Assembly (NCBI GenBank): GCA_963733145.1
Contig: CAVTCJ010000013.1
Location: 682,001 to 746,000, forward strand
Source: JAHIKV01 sp963733145
GTDB lineage: Bacteria; Planctomycetota; Planctomycetia; Pirellulales; Thermoguttaceae
Reading direction: 5' to 3'
Length of the DNA: 64,000 nt
The notes under the pieces were generated by a model, which saw nothing but the letters and a program-made list of their open reading frames with translations, did not search any database and was not told where the DNA came from. Positions within the stretch are counted from its first letter, which is position 1. Every line of letters starts with the position of its first letter. The position numbers and the translations under genes are program-made. Shown here piece by piece: positions 1 through 8,382 of the stretch.

Positions 1-465
1 CTGGAATATCTGACGCTTGCCCGGCCCGCCCCCTCGCTTTCCGGCGGCGAGATGCAGCGGATCCGGCTGGCGGCCCAGTTGGGCAGCGGACTGTGCGGCG
101 TGCTCTACGTGCTCGACGAGCCGACGATCGGCCTGCACCCCCGCGACAACCGCCGCCTGTTGGACGCCCTGCGAAAACTCCGCGACCTGGGCAACACGCT
201 GCTGGTTGTCGAACACGATCGGGAGGTGGTCGCCGAGGCCGACCAACTGTTGGATTTCGGGCCGGAGGCCGGCAATCGCGGCGGCCAAATCGTCGCCCAG
301 GGAACGCCGAAGAAGGTCGCAACACTTCGGGGCTCCGTGACCGGGCCGTATCTCTCCGGCAAGAAGTCGATCCCCGTGCCCAGCAATCGGCGGATTCAAG
401 GGGACGAGAGGAGAGCGGCGAGCGGAGAGCAAAGAAAACACGACGAAAGAAAGATGGAAGCCTGA
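1..465 (+). CDS. uvrA: UvrA-like excinuclease ATPase, first part (cut by window edge)
   Basis: This is the end of the first ABC ATPase half of a UvrA-type DNA damage recognition protein of nucleotide excision repair. The gene enters the window already open. Visible are the ABC signature LSGGEMQRIRLAAQLG (about 43-90), Walker B with VLDEPTIGLHPRDN, and the H-loop VVEHDRE. In normal UvrA the next stretch is a short linker (KKSIPVPSNRR here) leading into the second ABC half. Here the frame instead runs into a purine-rich palindromic insertion and stops at 465, while the second half continues in another frame from about 542. Either the gene is split by the insertion or the insertion plus an indel error hides a single long protein. 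Identification as UvrA is firm; functionality is not. Confidence 0.85.
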   Translation: MEYLTLARPAPSLSGGEMQRIRLAAQLGSGLCGVLYVLDEPTIGLHPRDNRRLLDALRKLRDLGNTLLVVEHDREVVAEADQLLDFGPEAGNRGGQIVAQGTPKKVATLRGSVTGPYLSGKKSIPVPSNRRIQGDERRAASGEQRKHDERKMEA

Positions 466-545
466 CGGAAAAGCGTGCTGCTCGCCGCTTGCGGTTTCGC
501 AGCGCTCCCCTCTCCTCTCTCCCCTCTCCTCTCACCCCTGCCTCG
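396..545. repeat. Palindromic MITE-like insertion in the uvrA linker
   Basis: The left part is purine-rich (GAGAGGAGAGCGGCGAGCGG) and the right part is its approximate reverse complement (GCTCGCCGC followed by repeated CTCTCCTCTC). It sits exactly where UvrA proteins have only a short linker, and the conserved protein resumes at about 542. The right arm holds the 17-mer CCGCTTGCGGTTTCGCA (485-501), which recurs at 7907 and 14380. The ends are not sharply defined. Confidence 0.55.
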
Positions 546-616
546 AAATCCTTGGCGCCCGGCACAACAACCTGAAAAACATCAATGTCCGCATCCCGCT
601 GGGAACGCTGACCGTC

Positions 617-2686
617 GTGACGGGCGTAAGCGGCAGCGGGAAAAGCTCGCTGATCGAAGACGTGTTGTATGCCTCGCTGGCCCGCATGTTGCACCGCGCA
701 CAGACCTTTCCGGGCGCCCACGACGGCATTCGCGGCGTCGAGCTGATTAACAAGGTGATCCGCGTCGATCAGCAGCCGCTGGGCCAGACGCCGACCTCGA
801 ACCCGGCCACCTTCACCGGTGTCTTCGATTCGATCCGCACGCTGTTCTCTCAATTGCCCGAGGCCCGGATGCGCGGCTACACCGCACGGCGATTCAGTTT
901 CAACGTCCCCGGCGGGCGGTGCGAACGCTGCGAGGGGAACGGGCAACTCTGCGTCGAAATGCACTTCCTGCCCGACGTGTGGGTCGAGTGCGACACCTGC
1001 GGCGGACGACGCTACAACCCCGAGACGCTCGCCGTTCGCTACCACGGCCGGTCGATCGCCGACGTGCTGGATATGTCCTGCGGCGAGGCGGTCCGGCTGT
1101 TCGAGAACATCCCCAAGATTCGCCGCCCGCTGCAAACCCTCTGCGACGTGGGCCTGGATTATCTCACCCTCGGCCAGTCGGCCCCGACGCTCTCGGGCGG
1201 CGAGGCGCAGCGGATCAAGCTGGCCGCCGAACTCTCCCGGCCCGACACCGGCAGCACGCTCTACCTGCTCGACGAGCCGACCACCGGCCTGCACTTCGAG
1301 GACCTCGCTAAGTTGCTGAACGTCTTGAACCGCTTGGTCGATCTGGGGAACACCGTGGTCGTAATCGAGCACAATCTGGACGTAATCAAGACGGCCGACT
1401 GGGTCATCGACCTCGGCCCCGAGGCCGGCGAGGCGGGCGGCTTCGTCGTCGCCGCCGGCACGCCGGAAGATATCGTCGATCGCCAAGGGCTGGCCGCTTC
1501 AGCGGCCAGTGTACCATCGGCCAAGGGCCGCAGAAGAAACAAATCCGAAGGCCGGGGTGGCAGTTCAACTGCCACCCCATCCGCAAGCAGTTCAAAGAGC
1601 GCGATCTCCGCCGGCGGTTTCGCGTCCCACACCGCCGCGGCCTTGGCCCCCGTGCTGGCGGCCGGGCCCTACGTCGAGCGGAAACCTTACGACTTTGCCG
1701 CCGCGACGGTCGAGCGGAAAACCGACCGCGAGATCGCCGAGATCGGCCAGGAGGCGAAGATGCCCTGGCAGGCTGACGGCCGACGCTGGCACACCGTCGA
1801 TCGGGTCGGGCGGACCGGCAACCCTTGCCACTGGGACGGCCGCATTCTGGCCGAGATCGTCGATCGCATCGACGAGCATCCTAGCCTCTTTTCGCCGGCC
1901 GATTGGAGCGAGCGGACCGTGGTCGAGATCCGCGCGGCCAAGAAATCGGACGGCTGGTTCTTCCACGCCATCACCGGCGAGGAGTGGCTGTTGAAAATGA
2001 AGTTCCGCACCACGCGGAACACCTTCCGGCGAGACGAACTGGTCGAGCGGCTCGACCTGAAGCCGCTGAACGACATGCCCGAACTGCCGCTCTACGGGAC
2101 CGAGCCGCGGGTGAAGTGCCGGAATCTCCGCGGCCCCTGGCAGGAGATCGAGTTGCGGGTGCACGGCTACAAGGAGATCGACCGGCCCGAGTTTTGGGAT
2201 TTCGTCGATCGGGCGATTGCCGGGTTCGGTTCCTACGAGGAGAAGGCGCAGGCGAAGCCCGACATCCTGCAGCCGTGGAAGCAACTCGGCCGGACGTGGC
2301 ACCTGGCCCGGCGTGGTTTTCCGCTGGGCAAAAAAATCCGCTGGGCGCCGGACGTGCTGCAAAAGCTGCTCGATCTGCTAACCGAGGTCGCCCCCAAAGC
2401 CGAGTTCAAGTGGGACAACAAGCAGGTGGTGCCGCTCTATCTGCCCGGCCGACACGACCCCTGGGCGGCGGTGCAGACGAAAAAGCTCGACGCGGTATAT
2501 CTGCACCTGACGGGTCCCAAGGGCCGGTTCCCGCTGGGGCGACTGGGCGGACTGGGCCACGACCCGGCGGTGGACGGCCGGCGGGCCGACGCCGACGTGG
2601 TCCTGCTGAAGTTCCGCTCGCCGGAAGACCTCTCACGCGGCGACCTCCGCGGTTTCCTCCAGGAGCACCTGACGGCCGGTTCGTAG
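617..2686 (+). CDS. uvrA: UvrA-like protein, second ABC half with a long C-terminal extension
   Basis: This is the second ATPase half of the UvrA-type protein. Homology already begins at about 542 (LEILGARHNNLKNINVRIP), upstream of the first ATG, and the frame is open back to 341, so 617 is probably not a real start. Walker A is GVSGSGKSSL, the zinc-finger cysteines are CERCEGNG and CDTCGG (about 919-1010), the ABC signature is LSGGEAQRIK, and Walker B is LLDEPTTGLH. The UvrA core ends near 1485 (VAAGTPEDIV). A linker of about 60 residues encoded by palindromes follows, then some 330 residues with no domain I recognise; these are rich in charged and aromatic residues and contain two similar GRRWHT-/GRTWHL-like segments. 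Such extensions suggest a second, paralogous planctomycete UvrA. The stop codon lies inside the repeat at 2683. Confidence 0.85.
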   Translation: MTGVSGSGKSSLIEDVLYASLARMLHRAQTFPGAHDGIRGVELINKVIRVDQQPLGQTPTSNPATFTGVFDSIRTLFSQLPEARMRGYTARRFSFNVPGGRCERCEGNGQLCVEMHFLPDVWVECDTCGGRRYNPETLAVRYHGRSIADVLDMSCGEAVRLFENIPKIRRPLQTLCDVGLDYLTLGQSAPTLSGGEAQRIKLAAELSRPDTGSTLYLLDEPTTGLHFEDLAKLLNVLNRLVDLGNTVVVIEHNLDVIKTADWVIDLGPEAGEAGGFVVAAGTPEDIVDRQGLAASAASVPSAKGRRRNKSEGRGGSSTATPSASSSKSAISAGGFASHTAAALAPVLAAGPYVERKPYDFAAATVERKTDREIAEIGQEAKMPWQADGRRWHTVDRVGRTGNPCHWDGRILAEIVDRIDEHPSLFSPADWSERTVVEIRAAKKSDGWFFHAITGEEWLLKMKFRTTRNTFRRDELVERLDLKPLNDMPELPLYGTEPRVKCRNLRGPWQEIELRVHGYKEIDRPEFWDFVDRAIAGFGSYEEKAQAKPDILQPWKQLGRTWHLARRGFPLGKKIRWAPDVLQKLLDLLTEVAPKAEFKWDNKQVVPLYLPGRHDPWAAVQTKKLDAVYLHLTGPKGRFPLGRLGGLGHDPAVDGRRADADVVLLKFRSPEDLSRGDLRGFLQEHLTAGS
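1492..1578. repeat. Two palindromes inside the uvrA coding sequence
   Basis: CTGGCCGC-TTCA-GCGGCCAG (1492 onward) is followed by a perfect dyad starting GGGGTGGCAGTT at 1554 and closing at 1578. Both lie in frame between the UvrA core and the C-terminal extension and encode an Ala/Ser/Gly-rich linker. The second palindrome recurs with one centre base changed at 14320, in intergenic DNA, so it is a dispersed repeat that has been taken into a protein. Confidence 0.75.
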
Positions 2687-2732
2687 GACAGGTTGACAAC
2701 TATTTGTAAGACAGGTTGGCAACCTGTCCTAC
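2683..2732. repeat. Dispersed palindrome (GTAGGACAGGTTG type)
   Basis: Arms GTAGGACAGGTTG and CAACCTGTCCTAC are separated by a partial internal copy (AGACAGGTTG). The first GTAG provides the stop codon of the upstream UvrA gene. The stem is long enough to act as a transcript end. From here to 3024 there is no supported gene. Confidence 0.7.
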
Positions 2733-3024
2733 GGGGCGGATTGCGGGGCAGAGTTCTTGCCCAAACTTCCTTATATCGGCCTCGCCAATTGGACACTTGA
2801 GAAATTTTGACTTTTTCCTCTGCCTATTTCCTGGGCGGTTTTCGCGTGCATAAATAGTGTGCAGTCGCTGCCCGATTACGGCGCACAATGCTTGCAGTGC
2901 TGTAAGTGCTTGCAGTGCAAGCATATCCGGCTATGGCTTGACTCCGCTCAATGATTTCTCTGTACCGTGACCACGGAGGTTGATGGTATTGAAGCGAACA
3001 TTGATGGATCTCAAGGAGACTGGC

Positions 3025-3420
3025 ATGATCACGTGCGAGAAAACGGCGGAAGTCAAACGGGTAGCCGAGGATTGTTTTTCCCAATCGCCCGATTGGGTTA
3101 CTTTCTACCGCGAAATACTCGGCCTGCACGGGGTCGTTCGCCACACTTTTCCTACCCGCGAGGCGTTCGCCGCCTTTGAGCAATCGGATGAATACAAGCA
3201 GATCCTGCAGATGCTCGCCATGCTCCGGCGGAAGGGGCCGGTGGCTCAGGACGAATCCGAGCCGACTCGGGTAATCACGGTCCGCCTGCCGAAGAGCCTT
3301 CACGACGCATTGCGGATCGAGGCCTTTGACCTCCGCACCAGCTTGAACAAACTCTGCATCTCGAAACTTCTCCAGTTTATCGACGAGGAATGCGTTCCCC
3401 CCACCGCCGAACCGAACTAG
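3025..3420 (+). CDS. HicB-like antitoxin-type protein with ribbon-helix-helix C-terminus
   Basis: This is a small protein of 132 residues. The C-terminal part, RVITVRLPKSLHDALRIEA followed by DLRTSLNKLCISKLL, is the usual HicB-type DNA-binding segment (a basic strand plus helix that pairs as a dimer). The N-terminal part carries FYREILGLHGVVRHTFPTRE, a plausible partner-binding region. The start at 3025 is preferred over an upstream in-frame ATG at 2980 because AAGGAG stands about eight bases before it. No HicA toxin is next to it, so it may be an orphan regulator. It is followed directly by a MITE whose flanking repeat includes the stop codon. Confidence 0.65.
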   Translation: MITCEKTAEVKRVAEDCFSQSPDWVTFYREILGLHGVVRHTFPTREAFAAFEQSDEYKQILQMLAMLRRKGPVAQDESEPTRVITVRLPKSLHDALRIEAFDLRTSLNKLCISKLLQFIDEECVPPTAEPN

Positions 3421-3422
3421 CC

Positions 3423-3540
3423 CGGATTATTCATAAACACGAAGGAACATTGTCATTCTGAGCGCAGCGAAGAATCTGGGCTGTTTGCGGCGCATCGGAG
3501 ATCCTTCGTTGCGCTCAGGATGACGTTTATGAATAATCCG
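3423..3540. mobile_element. MITE with 16-bp perfect terminal inverted repeats
   Basis: The ends CGGATTATTCATAAAC (3423-3438) and GTTTATGAATAATCCG (3525-3540) are perfect inverted repeats. The interior holds the pair CATTCTGAGCGCAGCGAAG / CTTCGTTGCGCTCAGGATG. A 10-bp direct repeat CCGAACTAGC lies at 3412-3421 and 3538-3547 and looks like a target-site duplication overlapping the right end. It encodes no protein. Confidence 0.8.
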
Positions 3541-4437
3541 AACTAGCGAAACAGCCAAGTAGCCAATTTCGCCAAATCGAAAAACATCGAACCCGGATGG
3601 GGGCCGTAGTCCCAGGTCTGGCTTCCATAGCGGGCCATTCCCGCTGCCGCTGGGCCTCCTTGGCAATCGCCTCGAGGCGTTTCTGGTGTTCGGCCTCATG
3701 GGCCTCGCGGCGGTCGGCTTCGGCCTTTTTGCCGGCCCGCACCCAGGCCAAAATCCGCGGCAACTCGTCGGCGTCGAACCAAACGCCGTGCTGCCGGCAA
3801 ACGTCGATAATCACGCCGCTGTGCCGGGCGTAATTGCGGCGGCTCATCAGCTTCCCGCAAATCGGACACTTGCGGTACAATGGCCCCCGCTGCTTGAAGG
3901 GGTCGATGTCCGGCGGCCGGGGCTCCTCCGGTTGGAAGCAAAAATCATCGAGCGGCTGATCGGCCTCCGCCTTTTTCACTAACCTCTCCAGCATATTCGC
4001 CCCCATCCAGAAACCGGCGCAGCGGCCGCACTCCATCAGGGCCACGTCTCCCACCTGCCGGTTCGTAAGCTGCGACGACTTGCCGCAGACCGGGCAAGTC
4101 AGATCCGACTTCTCGCCGGCCAGCGATTCCGGGCTGATTTCCAGGCCGCAATTATGGCAGAACCGGGCCCGGTTGCTGATCCGCGCGAAACAGCCCGGGC
4201 AGATCGTGTCGATGTCGCGTTCGTGGAGCGTGAAGTCGGCGCCGCAAAACGAACATGACGCGGCCCCCTCCTGACGCGCGCGCCGCAGGACGAACAGCGG
4301 ACCACCGCGGCGTCATGCCCGAGCGGCTGTTGTACCTTCACCACCGCTCCGCAATGGCAGCGAAACCGGCTGCCGGTCGGCCGGGCGCTGGCGTCGTACT
4401 GACGGTGACATCCGGGGCAAGCAATGAGTAGTCGCAT
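3527..4437 (-). pseudogene. Zinc-ribbon protein (TFIIB-type zinc-binding motifs), frameshifted
   Basis: The reading frame begins at 4437 (MRLLIACPGCHRQYDASARP) and changes near 4280 in a run of GCGCGCG; it then continues to 3527. Rejoined, the protein has about 300 residues and many CxxC pairs: CPGC, CHCG, CSSCG, CSFCG, CPGC, CHNCG, CPVCG, CGRC and CPIC. This pattern of stacked zinc ribbons, with AGFWMG and HGVWFDADEL segments, is typical of zf-TFIIB family proteins, whose role is mostly unknown. The last codons and the stop are supplied by the right end of the MITE at 3423-3540, so the original C-terminus has been replaced. Confidence 0.65.
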
Positions 4438-4469
4438 AATTATGAACGTTTATTGATGTTCAGAAAACT

Positions 4470-4556
4470 AATGCAACATCTGTTTAGCGGCCGTCGGTAC
4501 GACGGCCCGTGTTCCGCCGCTGGCCGACGTACCGTCGGCCGCTAAACAGTTGCATT
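4470..4556. repeat. Long palindrome (TTTAGCGGCCGTCGGTAC type)
   Basis: Arms AATGCAAC...TGTTTAGCGGCCGTCGGTAC and the reverse complement (GTACCGTCGGCCGCTAAACA, then TTGCATTA) flank a centre that is itself partly palindromic. It lies between two genes that both read leftward. Just after it, 4616-4648 holds one arm of the GTGGGACCGCGCTTCGCTTG repeat found complete at 21193 and 22499. Confidence 0.75.
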
Positions 4557-4678
4557 ACTTATCTGACGGTCAATAGCCCCGGCATCCACGCTGGGAGTAT
4601 TCTGGTCGCTGATTTTGGTGGGACCGCGCTGCGCTTGCCCCACCCTACCTCCCGCTATTATACATTCGCTCGTCCCGC

Positions 4679-5611
4679 TCAGATATTGCCGTAGGATTTC
4701 CGGCGATCTTTTCGCCGGGCCAGTTCGCTGGCGTATTTGCGGCCCAACGAGTCGGCGTGTTCCCGGCACCAGTCGGTCAATTTCGTCCGGCCGGCCGGCG
4801 GCGAGTCGGTCGCGAGCAGTCCCCGCATCAGGCCGGCGATCTCCTCGCGGGTGAGGAATACGTCGCCCATCACCTTGCCCAGGCACCAGGCCGCACAATA
4901 CCCGATCGAGGGCGGGACGGTGACAATCGTTCGCGGCCGTCCGATTATCGTGCCGATGGTCTCGACCAGTTCGCGGAAGGTGAACGTCTCCGGTCCGATG
5001 GCGTCGATCGTCTCGTTTTCCGTGCCCGCGCCGTGTTCCACGGCCAGGGCGGACAGATCGTCGACGTAAATCGGCTGGACGCGATACCGGCCGTCGCCGA
5101 AGACGCCGAACAGCGGCAGCCGGCGGAGCGTCCAGGCGATGTTGTTCACCAGGATGTCCTCCTTGCCGAAGAGGACCGTCGGCCGGAGGATGCAATGCGA
5201 GAGGCCCGTTTCCGTGAGCCCGCGTTCCAGCCGGGCCTTGCCGCGGAAGTATTCCAGATCGCTGTCTTCGGACGGATTGGCGATGCTCACGTGGACCACG
5301 CGGCGGACCCCGGCCTCCTTGGCGGCGGCGAACAGCTTCAGCGTGTTGGCGACGGCCGTGGCATGGGTGAAGCCACGGTAGTTGAAGCGGACCCAATAGG
5401 TGTTGTAGAGCACGTCCGCGCCGCGCAACGACTCGGCCAGCCGCTCCGGCTGGCCGAAGTTGAAGGGCGACGCCTGCACCTTTCCGCCGAAGGGATTTTC
5501 GCGGTCGGTCGAATTGGTCAGCGTGTGGACCTCGTGGCCCGCGTCCAACAGCCGGGCGGCAATGTACTTGCCCGAGTATCCGAACGCCCCGGTGACAACG
5601 TGTTTGGCCAT
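4679..5611 (-). CDS. NAD(P)-binding epimerase / NDUFA9-like oxidoreductase
   Basis: This is an extended short-chain dehydrogenase-type protein of about 310 residues. The N-terminal Rossmann motif is VVTGAFGYSGKYIA (GxxGxxG-like). Next come DVLYNTYWVRFNY, the HVSIANPSEDSDLEYFRGKA segment that holds the tyrosine-lysine-like pair region, and RPTVLFGKEDILVNNIAW, as in the NmrA/NDUFA9 group. Such proteins bind NAD(P)H and act on sugar nucleotides, or serve as structural or redox-sensing subunits; the substrate cannot be read from the sequence. The start is placed at 5611 (MAKHVV) because the Rossmann strand should begin there, although a start at 5626 is possible. The gene is intact and appears monocistronic. 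Confidence 0.8.
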   Translation of the reverse strand: MAKHVVTGAFGYSGKYIAARLLDAGHEVHTLTNSTDRENPFGGKVQASPFNFGQPERLAESLRGADVLYNTYWVRFNYRGFTHATAVANTLKLFAAAKEAGVRRVVHVSIANPSEDSDLEYFRGKARLERGLTETGLSHCILRPTVLFGKEDILVNNIAWTLRRLPLFGVFGDGRYRVQPIYVDDLSALAVEHGAGTENETIDAIGPETFTFRELVETIGTIIGRPRTIVTVPPSIGYCAAWCLGKVMGDVFLTREEIAGLMRGLLATDSPPAGRTKLTDWCREHADSLGRKYASELARRKDRRKSYGNI

Positions 5612-5629
5612 GCTATTCACCCGCAAATA

Positions 5630-6007
5630 TCACCGCGGTTGCGGAGGCTTTGACCCCGGTAGCGGCTTGATACGGATTCGTCGGTCGTCAACAACGGAAA
5701 AATATCCCACCCAATCGTCTCGGCTATCCAACACATCCGCAATGATTCCGGCAACATCTCTGGCCGAAGGTGCAGAGACGCGAAACAAAACAATCCCGCA
5801 TGAAGCGGCGTTTCCAAGTCGGAAGACCAACTGCCCAAAATCCTTGTCGAAGGTGATGAGCAACCGCCGTTCCGACACCGCCCTGGCAAGGATTACTTCG
5901 TCGGTCGCGCCGGGCGAATCGGCTCGAATCCAAGCAACGTCATGCCCTCGGGAGCGGAGCATCTCAACCGCGTCGCCGGGAATGTTCTCGTCGGCAAGGA
6001 TCCGCAT
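5630..6007 (-). CDS. DUF5615 PIN-like toxin-type protein
   Basis: This 125-residue protein begins MRILADENIP, followed by RGHDVAW, then TDEVILARA and LLITFDKDFG. These are the four acidic positions typical of PIN-like nucleases of the DUF5615 (Mut7-C-related) family. The enzyme is expected to cut RNA and to be silenced by its partner. It lies 12 bases downstream of the DUF433 gene in the same direction, the usual order for this pair. The acidic residues D6, E7, D35-like and D55/D57-like are present, so it is probably active. Confidence 0.8.
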   Translation of the reverse strand: MRILADENIPGDAVEMLRSRGHDVAWIRADSPGATDEVILARAVSERRLLITFDKDFGQLVFRLGNAASCGIVLFRVSAPSARDVAGIIADVLDSRDDWVGYFSVVDDRRIRIKPLPGSKPPQPR

Positions 6008-6019
6008 GGAACGTTCCTC

Positions 6020-6247
6020 TTACGTGCCGACTGGGAAGACACGCTCGTCCTGAAGCCGATCCTGGGCATAGGCCAGACAGGCCAGCACGTCTTCCCGTGT
6101 TATGCCCGGATAGTTGCGGAGAATTTCGGATTTGCTCCATCCCTGAGCCAGCAATCCGACAATGAACTCGACTGACAAACGCGTCCCTTTAATAACAGGC
6201 TTTCCGGTCAACACCGCCGGGTCCACGATGATTCGATCTTCCCACAT
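6020..6247 (-). CDS. DUF433 antitoxin-type protein
   Basis: This 75-residue protein begins MWEDRIIVDPAVLTGKPVIK and continues with GTRLSVEFIVGLLAQGWS, the hallmark of DUF433 proteins with a helix-turn-helix (EILRNYPGITREDVLACLAYA). It is the usual partner of DUF5615 toxins. The start at 6247 is preferred to 6262 because the conserved family region begins there. It probably represses its own operon and blocks the toxin encoded just downstream. Confidence 0.8.
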   Translation of the reverse strand: MWEDRIIVDPAVLTGKPVIKGTRLSVEFIVGLLAQGWSKSEILRNYPGITREDVLACLAYAQDRLQDERVFPVGT

Positions 6248-6390
6248 GTGCGTTACCTCCACGGGTTCAAAGCGTTCCTTTCAGCAAGCATATTTTCGCC
6301 CTTTCAGAGAGATGCCGCAATAGCGATCTTGGCCATCTCAGCAATCACCAATGTCGCCTGAGTAAAGCAGTCATTCTGCAAATCTCGGTT

Positions 6391-7766
6391 TTACCCGATC
6401 GGCTCGAACTGCGCCGTAAAGTGGCGCAGCATGGGCGGCTCTTCGACGATGCGATAGCCGGGCAGCTTGGTCGCGATTCTGGTAGACTTCGATAATCGCC
6501 TCGCAGACGTAGTCGATGTGGCTTTGCGTGTAGACGCGGCGGGGGATCGCCAGCCGGACCAGCTCCATCGAGGCCGGGATGAACTTGCCCGTAGCGTCCG
6601 TGCGGCCGAACATCACGCTGCCGATCTCGCAACAGCGGATGCCGGCGTGGCGGTACAGTTCGACTGCGACCGACTGGCCGGGGAACTGCTCGGGCGGCAC
6701 GTGCGGCAGGAACTTCTTCGCGTTGATGTAAATTGCGTGACCGCCCGGCGGCTGGAGGATGGGCACGCCCGCCGCCACGATCCGCTCGCCCAGATAGGCC
6801 GTCGAACGGATGCGATATTGCAGGTAATGCTCGTCGAGCACCTCTTCGAGCCCGATGGCGATGGCCTCCAGGTCGCGGCCGGCCAGTCCGCCGTAGGTCG
6901 GGAAGCCCTCGGTGACGATCAGCAGGTTGCGGGCCTTCATGGCCAGGGCGTCGTCGTTCATGGCCAGGAATCCGCCGATGTTGACGATGGCGTCCTTCTT
7001 CGCGCTCATCGTGGCGCCGTCGGCGTAGGAAAACATCTCCTGGACGATGCTCTTGACCGAGCGGTTGGCGTAGCCCGGCTCGCGGAGCTTGATGAAGTAG
7101 GCGTTTTCGGCGAAGCGGCAGGCGTCGAGGAACAGGGGAATGCCGTACTCCAGGCAGACGCCCTTGGCCTCGCGGATGTTCTGCATCGAGACCGGCTGGC
7201 CGCCGCCCGAGTTGTTCGTCACGGTAATCATGCACAGCGGGATGTTCTCGGGCCCGGTCTTTTCGATGAACTCGCGCAGGGCGGGAATGTTGATGTTCCC
7301 CTTGAAGTCGGCGATCACGTCCGGGTCGACGCCCTCGGCCGTGGGCAGATCGACGGCCGTCGCGCCGGAGAACTCGATATTGGCCCGGGTGGTGTCGAAA
7401 TGGGCGTTGTTCGGAATCACCTTGCCCGGCCCGCCGGCGACAGTGAATAGGATTCGCTCGGCGGCGCGGCCCTGGTGGGTGGGGATGATGTGCTGGAAAG
7501 CCGGTCAGCTCGCGGACTTTGTCGTGGAAGCGATAGAAGCTGCGGGCGCCGGCGTAGGATTCGTCGCCGCGCATGATGCCCGCCCACTGGTCGGCGCTCA
7601 TGGCCGCGGTGCCGCTGTCGGTCAGCAGGTCGATCAGCACGTCCTCGGCGGGGACCATGAAGATGTTGTATCCGCCGCGGCGGATGATTTCCTCCCGCTC
7701 GGCGGCGGTGGTGAACTTGATCGGCTCGACGGACTTGATCTTGAACGGCTCGATGATGGTTTTCAT
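6391..7766 (-). pseudogene. tnaA: Tryptophanase / tyrosine phenol-lyase family enzyme, two frame breaks
   Basis: This is a PLP-dependent beta-eliminating lyase that would split tryptophan (to indole, pyruvate and ammonia) or tyrosine (to phenol). It starts at 7766 (MKTIIEPFKIKSVEPIKFTT); the motifs NIFMVPAEDVLIDLLTDSGT, NNAHFDTTRANIEFSGA and ITVTNNSGGGQPVSMQN follow, and the PLP lysine lies in ATMSAKKDAIVNIGG. The frame breaks near 7490, within the segment equal to F-PTHQGRAAE, and again near 6468. After the second break the true C-terminus reads KLPGYRIVEEPPMLRHFTAQ and stops at 6391. All functional motifs survive when rejoined, so sequencing errors are likely. It cannot be told apart from tyrosine phenol-lyase by eye. 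Confidence 0.8.
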
Positions 7767-7906
7767 GGAGGATAATACTGGAAACAAGGAGGATTGTTGA
7801 AAATGTGCATTGGAAATACAATCCATAAGGATACAGCGTTAAAGGTAGTTGTGCAATTGCCCCCATCCCCGATAAAATTGAGTTACTTCTGAAAAATTGC
7901 GACCAA

Positions 7907-7923
7907 CCGCTTGCGGTTTCGCA
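7907..7923 (+). repeat. Dispersed 17-mer CCGCTTGCGGTTTCGCA
   Basis: The same 17 bases occur at 485-501 and 14380-14396, always close to another repeat. Here they stand in the 190-bp gap between the divergent lyase and Phd-like genes. Confidence 0.7.
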
Positions 7924-7960
7924 CCCTTCGGGAATGGCTTGAACGATGGGGATCACACTG

Positions 7961-8206
7961 ATGAAGGAAGTAGTGCTCTCGAAAGTGAAAGACGATTTAT
8001 CTCGATATCTGCGTCTGGCGGAGAAAGCGGAAATTGTGATTACTCGCCACGGCCGACCGGCGGGCGTGCTGGTCGCGTTTCAGACGGAAGACGACTGGTT
8101 CGACTACCGTCTGGAACACGACCCTCGGTTTCTGCGGCGCGTCGAAGCAGCTCGCAACAGCCTTCGGGCCGGTCGCGGCGTTCGCTTGGAAGACATAGAC
8201 ACCTAG
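7961..8206 (+). CDS. Phd/YefM-type antitoxin
   Basis: This protein of about 81 residues begins MKEVVLSKVKDDLSRYLRLA and continues EIVITRHGRPAGVLVAFQTEDDW. This is the Phd/YefM fold, a dimeric DNA-binding N-terminus with a toxin-binding tail. The tail, RFLRRVEAARNSLRAGRGVRLEDI, is usual for type II antitoxins. The start at 7961 fits the family better than the ATG at 7946. No toxin gene follows in the next 170 bases, so it is an orphan here. Confidence 0.75.
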   Translation: MKEVVLSKVKDDLSRYLRLAEKAEIVITRHGRPAGVLVAFQTEDDWFDYRLEHDPRFLRRVEAARNSLRAGRGVRLEDIDT

Positions 8207-8382
8207 GTCAAATCAGTCGCGAGTGGGACAACCGCCATTTGAATCCGGCAATAAATGATCATCTTCCTCGGTGTTCGATTTGTTCTGCAGAAATGCAAGT
8301 GCCATGCGGCAAGAGGAGCTTGCCCATGATACCCAATTTCATCTTTTCTGAATAATCGGGGCAAACCACAAGTCTATTTCTC

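Noticed and set aside
93..575. Long open frames opposite or out of phase with uvrA
   Set aside because: They are typical G+C-rich shadows (Arg/Pro/Ala-rich text) without motifs; the frames with ABC motifs explain the DNA.
6467..7450. A 327-codon frame on the plus strand over the tryptophanase gene
   Set aside because: Composition is that of an antisense shadow (Val/Asp/Ala-rich) and it mirrors the conserved lyase codons exactly.
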